64,000 nucleotides of DNA. Source: Odoribacter sp. (GTDB lineage: Bacteria; Bacteroidota; Bacteroidia; Bacteroidales; Prolixibacteraceae). The stretch spans positions 1 through 64,000 of the forward strand of contig PNOH01000004.1 of the NCBI GenBank assembly GCA_013824715.1. Direction: 5' to 3'. The notes under the pieces were generated by a model. The model made no database searches and was not told the origin of the DNA. It saw nothing but the letters and a program-made list of their open reading frames with translations. Position numbers and translations under genes: made by a program. This document shows, piece by piece, positions 54,527 through 62,340 of the stretch (its first letter is position 1; each line of letters starts with the position of its first letter).

Positions 54527-55351
54527 TCACTCAAACAGCGATTCGTCCAACGGACAATTGAAGTTTGCGGCGATGGCGCGCAATTGAGCATCACTCAGGC
54601 TTTGCTTAACTCCACCGGCTGCCATGACCCGCAAACAAATTTCGGCAGCTTTTTCAGCCACATCAATGCGGCCAAAAGCTTCGTCGAGGTTTCGGCCACA
54701 GCCGCAAATGCCATGAAATTGCCAGACGGCAAGGTTCCGCCGCGAAATGGCATCAGCAGTAGCCCGGCCTAAATCCATACTTCCGGCCTAAATCCAAGGT
54801 AAAAATTCTACGCCCTGCGGAAAAACAACCACACATTCAGCATGACTTTGCCAAAGCAGTTTGCTCAGGCTTTTCGTATCCAGATTGGCAACCGCATAAG
54901 TTAATGCAATTATGCTGTTTGGGTGGGTATGAATGAATGCAAACGATGTGTTGTCCGATTTTTCCTTAATACGGCAATGCGACAACAAGTGCGAAGGAAG
55001 TTCTGAAGTCGGCGCCCCAACGGGTTCGTAGCCCCAAAGTAACTGGTAAACTTCGCCTTTTTCGTCCATCTCGATCACACCGATATTCTTTTCAGGAAAA
55101 ACCTCGATATTGCGTAAAAACCGTCCGGTTCCGGAAACAAGAAAGCGTTCACCGGCTATTTCGGGCATAGCCATGGGCAGTTTCACCCAATCCGACTTGG
55201 GCTGAAATTCGTTGAAATATTCATAATTTTCCGGATTTAAGCGAAGGCTGATGTTTCCACCATTCGATTCGGCCCATCCACGGCGAGCCATGTCGCCACT
55301 GGTTTTTTTGATTTCGTCGATTAGTTTTTGCATATTATTTTTTGGTTTCAA
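54527..55351 (-). pseudogene. rhaD: rhamnulose-1-phosphate aldolase interrupted by an in-frame amber codon
   Basis: One frame of 274 codons, the length of E. coli RhaD, is split only by TAG at 54788-54790 (codon 188). The N-terminal part has ESNGGNISLRL, TSELPSHLLSH and the zinc-binding IHTHPNSIIALTY. The part after the stop has GRATADAIS, WQFHGICGCGRNLDEAFG with the third zinc histidine, and GGVKQSLS. Around the stop, PWI-stop-AGS replaces the usual PWMVPGT. RhaD cleaves L-rhamnulose-1-phosphate to DHAP and L-lactaldehyde. It is the distal gene of the carbohydrate operon. A point or template-switch mutation is likely; a sequencing error is possible. Confidence 0.85.
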
Positions 55352-55363
55352 TTTTTATGAATT

Positions 55364-57058
55364 TCAATTCCCCATCACCGCAATCCTGTTTCCGCTCTGG
55401 TGTCTGATCGTCAGGATTCCGCCCTTTTCAAGCGGTTTCCATCTCCAGCCTTCCCGATCAGTCTGATCCGTTTCCGGAATTTTATTTTTATTTACCAGAA
55501 CTGATTCAGGTTTTTGGGTCATCCGAATCGTTTCCGTTGATTTTTCATCAAAAGTACGGTAATTCATCAAAGTAATTTTTATCCGGTCAGCCGGTGCTTC
55601 AGACCCCCAGAATTTGTTGAGGGACGGCGGATATTCCATCAGTTGAATCACCGAAGTTGAACTGAGCAAATGATTCTGGTCGGCAGGAGCCAGTTCCGGC
55701 CAAAAAGCCATTGCCCGCAGAAAGTGGCGAACGTAATCGCCGTAACCGTCAGTCATCCACACCTCGTCGCGCGGGTAACAGTTCTTGCCATCATCGTCAA
55801 CCATGTATGTTGCCCAACTCAGTTGCCGGGTCGCATTTTTAACAAATGAATGATCGCCGGTCAGGGCAGCGTATTGCAATTCGGCTGATGCCTGTCGCGA
55901 ACTGTGGCTGTTCCCCGGGGTTTGGTAGGCCGTTTGTTCATTCACCACAATTACCCCGTATTTTTCCCATTCCTTATTTCCAAGCATCGTATAAACCCAA
56001 TCGAATATCCCCTTTACTTCGGTTTTCCAATTCGGAAAATATTCGGGGTGGTTCATCATGAACTGGGCAAAAGTGACGGCGTTGATCTGGGTGTCGCTCC
56101 AACCTGGAATATCTTCGAAAAATGGTCCCCATTTGTTGGTTTTCAGCGGATAGTTTTTCATCCAGTTCAGGAGTTTGTCAAACGCCATTTGGTAGTTTTC
56201 AACATCACCTGATTTCAATTCAATCAGGTTTAGAAATAATTCCATCGTACCCGACCAGTTGCTGGTATAGCTGCTTAACTGGTCATCCTGTCCACTACCC
56301 GAATTGTGTTTCAACTTGCCAATTTCTCCGGAAATGGCATTCACTTTAAACGGCAGCGGCGAATTGTTTTCATCGCCAACCTTGATTTGTTTCGAAAGTG
56401 TATTGGCAATTTTTATGGCAGCTTCCAGATAACATTTGTCGGTAATGTTCGGATAAGTTGTGGTATTGGTCATTTTGAACAATTTCACCAGTTCCAACCC
56501 GAACGAACCGGCTTTGTCGGGCTGGGTAAAGCCGGGACCAATCACCATATCGCCATCATAAATTCCGGAGTAAACCAGGGTGTTGTACGGATAAGGGATA
56601 TTGGGCCAGGCCGCATCAGCCTGCGAAAGCGAATGGGTAAGGTAATAATCGGCAATGAATTTCATTTCTTCCTTCACTGTCTCGTCTCCGGAATATCCGT
56701 AATACAAATTCCACGACGACAATGCCATTGCAAACTGATCGCCTCCAATGCCACGCCGGTCGTTAAAATCGCCCCGCCAAACCTGGTGGTTCATGTAATA
56801 TGGCAGGCCGTTTTTGTCGGTACGCATGGTATTCCAGAAATTCCAGACCTTTCCGATTACAAAATCGTACGATTTGCCCAGATCGGTCGAGTGCCAGGGC
56901 AAAATAGTTTGATCGGACGAATTCAGATGAATCGGATGGTACAGCAGTTTTTCGGTAGTAACGGTTTCCTGAATGACAGATTGGGCCGAACTGGCTTTTT
57001 GACCCCAAAAGATTATGGTGAAAGTCAAAAAAATATAAACTGGAATTTTGGTTTTCAT
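55364..57058 (-). CDS. secreted protein of unknown function, probable alpha/alpha-toroid
   Basis: The 564-residue protein has a signal peptide ending KASSAQ. The body is rich in aromatic residues in repeating helical pairs (FNDRRGIGGDQFAMALSSWN, GNSHSSRQASAELQYAALTG, WMTDGYGDYVRHFLRAMAFW), as in six-hairpin or alpha/alpha-toroid carbohydrate enzymes. I cannot assign a GH or PL family. It lies between rhaD and the DUF5107 gene with 12- and 20-bp gaps, so it belongs to the same operon and likely acts on the same glycan. Confidence 0.6.
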   Translation of the reverse strand: MKTKIPVYIFLTFTIIFWGQKASSAQSVIQETVTTEKLLYHPIHLNSSDQTILPWHSTDLGKSYDFVIGKVWNFWNTMRTDKNGLPYYMNHQVWRGDFNDRRGIGGDQFAMALSSWNLYYGYSGDETVKEEMKFIADYYLTHSLSQADAAWPNIPYPYNTLVYSGIYDGDMVIGPGFTQPDKAGSFGLELVKLFKMTNTTTYPNITDKCYLEAAIKIANTLSKQIKVGDENNSPLPFKVNAISGEIGKLKHNSGSGQDDQLSSYTSNWSGTMELFLNLIELKSGDVENYQMAFDKLLNWMKNYPLKTNKWGPFFEDIPGWSDTQINAVTFAQFMMNHPEYFPNWKTEVKGIFDWVYTMLGNKEWEKYGVIVVNEQTAYQTPGNSHSSRQASAELQYAALTGDHSFVKNATRQLSWATYMVDDDGKNCYPRDEVWMTDGYGDYVRHFLRAMAFWPELAPADQNHLLSSTSVIQLMEYPPSLNKFWGSEAPADRIKITLMNYRTFDEKSTETIRMTQKPESVLVNKNKIPETDQTDREGWRWKPLEKGGILTIRHQSGNRIAVMGN

Positions 57059-57078
57059 AGAGAATACTTTGAAAATTT

Positions 57079-60000
57079 CTATTTGTTCTTCAATTCAATG
57101 TTTGCCCACAGATTACTGGCCGATAGTTCAACTGATTTCCGGAGAAATTCAGTTGCAGCTTTTTCATCGCCCAGTCCACGAGAGCCAAGTCCTTTCAGTA
57201 AATACGCGTTTGATAGTTGCACATTTGCAGCTTCCTTCTCTCCGAATTTGGCAAAGAAATCAACTTCCGAACCTTTGTTTATCCGTTTGTTGCCCGCTTC
57301 AATTAAGACATTAAAACGTTCGATGGCTTTTGTTTTGTTGCCAAGTTTCAGATCGCTTAATCCCTGGTAATACGCAATGTAGTCAGACTCTTTGATGGAT
57401 TGATCCACTGACATCGCAAAATAGGTTTTGGCTTTAGCTTTATTCCCGAGTGCCTCATAAGCGAGTCCAATGAAATAATTAACCTGGGGACTTCGTTCAT
57501 CGCCGGTTCTGGCTTTTGAATTTTCAGGAGTCTCATTGCACGCCAGGAATTGTTCCAGCGCAAGTTGGTACTTTTTCTGTTCAAGGTATTTCTTACCCAA
57601 CAGCAAGTGGGCATCAACGGTAATGTCCCTAACCCTTGAACTCCCTTCACGGAAATGGAAAGTACTTTTACTCAGATATTCCACCGCTTTTTCAGACTCT
57701 CCGGCCAGATTCAGGACCATAATTTCGCGCACAAAAGCATCGTCGCGTTGCTTCACAACTTCATTGCTGCCTTCAAAAAGCCGGGCTCTTTTTTCAATCG
57801 GGGCATTACTTAATTCATAGAGTGGATCCAACTCTGAGTAATAGATCGGCTCATCCTTTTTAAGCGCAAACGCTTTTTCGTAAGCGGCTATTGCTTTCGG
57901 AATATCCTTCGAATACTGATAATATCCCCAACCCAGGTTTCTCCAGGCAATGGCCAGCGACGGATCCTGTTTTACGGCCATTTCCCAGTTTTCAATAGCT
58001 TTCTGAGGTTGCTTGTCGTACAGTAAATTGCCCAGGTAATAATGCGGTTTTGCATCTTCCGGATGATAGTTGGATGCCAGGTTCAGAACCTTTTCATCTT
58101 CCAGCCTGAACGGGAATCCATAATCTACAGACAAAGCAGATGCTTCTTTGAAGTACTTTTCCGCTTCGGTTTTATTCCCTTTTTTATCCTGAAGATATCC
58201 CAAATAATAGCTGATCATCTGGTTTTTTCCGTTAAAACGGCGAAGGACATCTTCTGATTCATCAAAAAGTCCGTCGTTCAGATAGCCAACTGCCAGCTCA
58301 AGATAGTTTTGGTCAAAATCCCTCATTTTCCGAGTAAGCGCTTCCATAATACTGGCAGCTTTTGTCTCGCTTCCGGATTCCTTTGCAATCAGATAAGCTT
58401 CATTGGCTGCCCTGAAATCGAGCGGATCTTTTTCTACAATACCGGCCATTGTTGCTTTTGCACCTTCAAAATCGCCCAGTTTTCGCTGGATGGAAGCTTT
58501 CAGGTTGATGGCGCTGTTATTATTGGCGTTGGTTGACAGCGACTCGTTGATCTGCCCCAGCGCTTTTGCGAAATCACCTTTCATGCAGGATATCCGTGCC
58601 AGTTCGAGGTACGCCGCAGAGTGGAAAGCGTAATCCCAGCTTGCCCGGTAAAGGGTGTCAACCGCTTCATCGTACAACTCAAGTGCCTTTAAAGTCAGGC
58701 CTTGCAGGTAAAGCGCTTCACAGTTTGCCGGCCTGGTGTAATCTTTGGTCAGCCTTTTTATGGCGGCGCCAAAATAGTTGCGTGCAATGTTATATTCCCC
58801 GTTTTTGAGATGAATATTTCCGACCGCAACATTGGTGCGGATATCCGACGGATCGCGTTTCAGGGCTTCTTCAAAATAATTCATAGCGTTCAGTGTCGGA
58901 TTATAGAATTGCAAAATCCGGCTGCCAGCCAGGTACAATTCCTCGATCGTCTGCATATCTTTTGGAAGGACCGGTTTTTTGACTTCTTCGGGCAGCTTTC
59001 CTCCTTCGTCCCTTTTAACCGGCTGGTAGGAAACCAATACTTCGTTGTTTTCCAGATTGATCATTTCGGTATAGAGGTCGGTCAAATCAAATGATCCGTC
59101 AATTATAACTGAACCTGTAAAAGCAGTTTCCGGCGAAATCTCCACCGTTTTCTCAAAGATTACTGCATCTTTTCTTTTCAGGATAATCTTCGCTTTGCTT
59201 ACTTTTTGGGTTGAATAGTATCCCAGAAAGACTTTGTTGTCTTCGCGTTTTTTCAGGTTTACCGCACCGTTGAGGTTCGCATTTTTGAACCCCTGAATAT
59301 CCTTTACCGGATACCAGTATTGTTTGAAAGTTTTCACCTCGTAAGGCTTGATCCAACTGTAATCTGGCTGGTTATCAGAAAAAGCGCCAACCATAATCTC
59401 CACATAAGGCCCGTCATTTTCAGTCAGTTTTCCTTCGGTGGCCTGGCCGCGTTCACCAGAACCCCATTCCCATAATTTGGCTCCTTTCACAATGTTGTGA
59501 TCGCCAATATGCACGGTTCCGGCTTCTTTTCCATGATCGTAAGCGCCCATGAAATCTTCTTTCAGGTCGTAAGCGAAGTAGGAATTTTGATTGACTGAGT
59601 TTTTCCACCAACTGATATCCACTCCTTTTGTGAAATCCTCGCCATTATATATTTCTTTGGCAACAGGCCAATGGGCAAAACTATTTTTGGCATGGTAGGT
59701 AACTGTATTTACACTGGGCGGGAAAATTACCTGATAATCTTTGTTGGTATGGGCTGCCACGTTTGCCCAATACAAAAAAGTGTTGGTGTAAGGAGTCGGA
59801 TTGTGAATTTTCACCACGGTTTGGTAATACGATTTGCCGGGGAACATGGTAATTCCAATGGTCCACCGCATCCGGTGACGAGGTTCGGTTTCGCCAATCC
59901 AGATGGTTTTGCTGCCGTCTGTATTTTCAGCAAGATCATAGTCAACCGGAAGCATGGTTGAGGCCCGGTGGTGATGGATTACGCACCATTCAATTCCTCC

Positions 60001-60414
60001 GGAAACCCAGGCGCCGGTCATGCCGATGTTGGATGGTTTGACGACATTATTTTTGTAAATGAAATTATTTCCGTTGGTTTTGTCGGTTCCGTAATACAGT
60101 TTTCCTCCGATTTCAGGGGTTACACACAACTTGATGTATTCGTTTTCCAGAATTAATGCTTTCCACGCATGATCTTCCTTTTCATTGGAAATCATGTCGT
60201 TCAGCCGATATGGATAGATTATTTTTGAGGCGCCCTGGTAAGACTCACCCTTAAAAAACATCGGGTTTTTATCGGGTGGCATGACCCGATAGGTTGGAAG
60301 TACCCATTTTTGCGCCGAAAGCTTGACCTGGGCAAAGAGGTTTTGAACGCTAAATAGCCCGATAATAGTCAGGCAAAGAAAAAGCCTGGTTTGATTAGTA
60401 AATTTAGGTTTCAT
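57079..60414 (-). CDS. secreted DUF5107 domain protein with TPR repeats
   Basis: The 1111-residue protein has a signal peptide ending NLFAQ. The N-terminal half (about 30-400) is a DUF5107-type beta-rich domain resembling galactose-mutarotase folds (EIGGKLYYGTDKTNG, GGIEWCVIHHHRAS). The C-terminal half (about 500-1100) is a long array of TPR units such as IRTNVAVGNIHLKNGEYNIA and AIAWRNLGWGYYQYSKD. Such proteins occur in Bacteroidota plant-polysaccharide loci. The function is not established; sugar-ring handling by the first domain and protein scaffolding by the second are inferences. Confidence 0.75.
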   Translation of the reverse strand: MKPKFTNQTRLFLCLTIIGLFSVQNLFAQVKLSAQKWVLPTYRVMPPDKNPMFFKGESYQGASKIIYPYRLNDMISNEKEDHAWKALILENEYIKLCVTPEIGGKLYYGTDKTNGNNFIYKNNVVKPSNIGMTGAWVSGGIEWCVIHHHRASTMLPVDYDLAENTDGSKTIWIGETEPRHRMRWTIGITMFPGKSYYQTVVKIHNPTPYTNTFLYWANVAAHTNKDYQVIFPPSVNTVTYHAKNSFAHWPVAKEIYNGEDFTKGVDISWWKNSVNQNSYFAYDLKEDFMGAYDHGKEAGTVHIGDHNIVKGAKLWEWGSGERGQATEGKLTENDGPYVEIMVGAFSDNQPDYSWIKPYEVKTFKQYWYPVKDIQGFKNANLNGAVNLKKREDNKVFLGYYSTQKVSKAKIILKRKDAVIFEKTVEISPETAFTGSVIIDGSFDLTDLYTEMINLENNEVLVSYQPVKRDEGGKLPEEVKKPVLPKDMQTIEELYLAGSRILQFYNPTLNAMNYFEEALKRDPSDIRTNVAVGNIHLKNGEYNIARNYFGAAIKRLTKDYTRPANCEALYLQGLTLKALELYDEAVDTLYRASWDYAFHSAAYLELARISCMKGDFAKALGQINESLSTNANNNSAINLKASIQRKLGDFEGAKATMAGIVEKDPLDFRAANEAYLIAKESGSETKAASIMEALTRKMRDFDQNYLELAVGYLNDGLFDESEDVLRRFNGKNQMISYYLGYLQDKKGNKTEAEKYFKEASALSVDYGFPFRLEDEKVLNLASNYHPEDAKPHYYLGNLLYDKQPQKAIENWEMAVKQDPSLAIAWRNLGWGYYQYSKDIPKAIAAYEKAFALKKDEPIYYSELDPLYELSNAPIEKRARLFEGSNEVVKQRDDAFVREIMVLNLAGESEKAVEYLSKSTFHFREGSSRVRDITVDAHLLLGKKYLEQKKYQLALEQFLACNETPENSKARTGDERSPQVNYFIGLAYEALGNKAKAKTYFAMSVDQSIKESDYIAYYQGLSDLKLGNKTKAIERFNVLIEAGNKRINKGSEVDFFAKFGEKEAANVQLSNAYLLKGLGSRGLGDEKAATEFLRKSVELSASNLWANIELKNK

Positions 60415-60418
60415 TGTG

Positions 60419-60790
60419 CTATTTCAGTTTTTTAAGTTGTGGGTTTCCAATAATTGCCTTCGTTGGGTAATGGCTATTCGAGATAATACCTATGGCATTT
60501 GTAGCCTCTATCCACCGCTGTGGCGATAACACAAAATAATTATCTCCGGCTTCGGTTTTAAACCTATCGAATTCGATAGGTTTAAAATTTTCGTTGTTAA
60601 GACTTTCCCATAATCCGATAAAACTAATCGTGCTACGGCTTCGCATCCAATTATTAATGATAGAAAAAGGTTCGTTTTCATTCCTGTATTTAGCTATATC
60701 TGTCAGGGAAATATATTCCGTTTCATTATTAGAAATAATATTCACGGTTGTTCCTTGAACAACCAGTGAAACTTTAGGCTGCTTTGCCAT
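60419..60790 (-). CDS. truncated KilA-N domain protein
   Basis: The 123-residue protein starts with a KilA-N DNA-binding domain (ISLTDIAKYRNENEPFSIIN and SPQRWIEATNAIGIIS). Intact homologs continue with an AHKDIAFEFASW-type segment to about 250-280 residues; here the chain leaves the pattern after IIS and ends with an unrelated tail. It is wedged 8 bp after the GH28-like gene and 4 bp before the DUF5107 gene. KilA-N proteins are common in phages and mobile islands, so this looks like a truncated insertion retained within the operon. Confidence 0.7.
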   Translation of the reverse strand: MAKQPKVSLVVQGTTVNIISNNETEYISLTDIAKYRNENEPFSIINNWMRSRSTISFIGLWESLNNENFKPIEFDRFKTEAGDNYFVLSPQRWIEATNAIGIISNSHYPTKAIIGNPQLKKLK

Positions 60791-60798
60791 TATTTGTT

Positions 60799-62139
60799 TT
60801 ATTTAAAAGTTAACTCATCAGCATTATTCGTCGTAATCATTCCGTTATAGGTGCTGGTCACTTTGATGCCGTGAATGACGAAGTTTTCGAGTGAAACGCC
60901 TTTGATCCGGTGGGTTTCGTCGAAGCCCAGCAACTGTGAATACGGGAATCGTTCTCCTTCAACCGTAATATTCCGGAAGCGGATATCTTCAATTTTGCCA
61001 CGTTTTTTGTCTTTGGAATATTGAGAGAACAGGATTTTGAAATCAATCAGCCAGCCCTGCGAATCTTCTACACGGATATCTTCGTAAAGTACATTTTTTA
61101 CAATCGCACGATCACCATTGTGAATGGTAAAAGTTCCTTCAGGCCCTTCGACATGGATCAAATCACAATTTTTGAAAGTCACATTTTTGATGGTGTCGCT
61201 TCGGGTTTCGAAGCCTATTTCGAGGGCATTTCCCCACGCACCGTTCCACATCACCGAATTTTGAACGACTACATCGTTAACCGTAAAACTACTGTTGAAT
61301 TTGGTAAAATAATTCACTCCTGATTTAATGGCAATGCAATCGTCTTTGGTCCGGATGAAACAGTTATTCACCAAAACATGCTGCGAACCAACGATATCAA
61401 TTCCATCGTCCCAATCATTTTCTGATACTATTTTCAGGTTGTTATAAGTCACATGACTGGATGCAGTTGAGGCACAACTCCAGTGACGGCTTTCGGTCAG
61501 AATAATTCCCTCGACCAGCACGTTTTTGCATTGGTTGATTTCAATGGGCCGGTGCTCGCCTTTCAGATAACGACTGTTATCCAGAATTCCACGACCTGTA
61601 ATTTTGATATTCTGAGCTTTATCTGTCATAAAGTGGCCCCGCACAATCGCGCCTCCTTCGATATAAACCGTTTGATTGCTTTTAATGAAAACTTCGCCAG
61701 GGTAATGAATTTTTCCGGCTTCGAAGAAAATGACGTTTTTGTCGGCCTTGTCCGGAATGTTGGATTCCAGCGGATTTGCAAAAATGAAAAGCGGACGTTT
61801 GATGTTCTTATTGATTTCAACGCTTAGGTTTTCTGGGTTATCCAGAGAAAACCGGACTTGATTTCGGTAAAGTTCTCCGGCAATATTCCGGCTTTTGGGG
61901 CGAATGTCGAAAGTGTAAACCGGTGAAAGAAACGTAATCTTAATATCCACTTTTCCTTCAAATGAGAAATAGGCTACCGCCGCTGTGCGGGTATTGTAAA
62001 CGAAAACCGGTTGTCCGTTAACTTCAAGTTCAAATTCCGGAGCAGCCTCAGCATCTTGAGGGGCCGGATAGGTAATCAGGTTGGTTGCATGGCTGCAAAT
62101 TGCCATGAGAATAATTAAAATTGGCAGCAGATTTTTCAT
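60799..62139 (-). CDS. secreted GH28-like right-handed beta-helix protein
   Basis: The 446-residue protein has a signal peptide ending CSHA, an N-terminal beta-sandwich (about 20-130) and then a right-handed beta-helix (about 140-440). The helix has polygalacturonase-like steps: NDWDDGIDIVGSQH, RTKDDCIAIKSG and GNALEIGFET. The aspartates in DDGID and DDC occupy catalytic positions in GH28-type enzymes, but the canonical GHG and RIK motifs are not seen, so it is a distant member. It probably cuts a pectin-type or rhamnose-containing glycan in the periplasm and heads the leftward operon ending in rhaD. Confidence 0.75.
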   Translation of the reverse strand: MKNLLPILIILMAICSHATNLITYPAPQDAEAAPEFELEVNGQPVFVYNTRTAAVAYFSFEGKVDIKITFLSPVYTFDIRPKSRNIAGELYRNQVRFSLDNPENLSVEINKNIKRPLFIFANPLESNIPDKADKNVIFFEAGKIHYPGEVFIKSNQTVYIEGGAIVRGHFMTDKAQNIKITGRGILDNSRYLKGEHRPIEINQCKNVLVEGIILTESRHWSCASTASSHVTYNNLKIVSENDWDDGIDIVGSQHVLVNNCFIRTKDDCIAIKSGVNYFTKFNSSFTVNDVVVQNSVMWNGAWGNALEIGFETRSDTIKNVTFKNCDLIHVEGPEGTFTIHNGDRAIVKNVLYEDIRVEDSQGWLIDFKILFSQYSKDKKRGKIEDIRFRNITVEGERFPYSQLLGFDETHRIKGVSLENFVIHGIKVTSTYNGMITTNNADELTFK

Positions 62140-62238
62140 TTTGGTTAAGTCGCGGTTTTAAGAGTTTTACTTAATTTGATTTAAAGAAATAGGAATTGAA
62201 ACCATAAAAACTAGTTGTTCAAGTTCATTTAAAAGAGC

Positions 62239-62315
62239 GTCATTGCGGGGCACGAAGCAATCTCATACTATTGGTAACCTGTGCGTTATGATTGCTTCAC
62301 TTCGTTTGCAATGAC
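62239..62315. repeat. dispersed inverted repeat of the GTCATTGC type
   Basis: GTCATTGC (62239-62246), followed by CACGAAGCAATC, faces GATTGCTTCAC and GCAATGAC (62308-62315). The result is an imperfect hairpin of nearly 80 bases. The sequence resembles a widespread bacterial dispersed repeat. It separates the GH28-like operon from the gene upstream. The rest of 62140-62340 is AT-rich with no gene. Confidence 0.6.
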
Positions 62316-62340
62316 TAAAGCCGCTTTTTGAAGGGCCTCA

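Noticed and set aside
54788-54790. Programmed read-through or recoding of the rhaD amber codon
   Set aside because: No selenocysteine or pyrrolysine machinery or downstream structure is visible, and the flanking 14-bp copy explains the stop as a mutation.
56306-57370. 354-codon plus-strand frame
   Set aside because: It is antisense to the well-supported secreted protein and DUF5107 genes and has no domain pattern; it is a long shadow frame.
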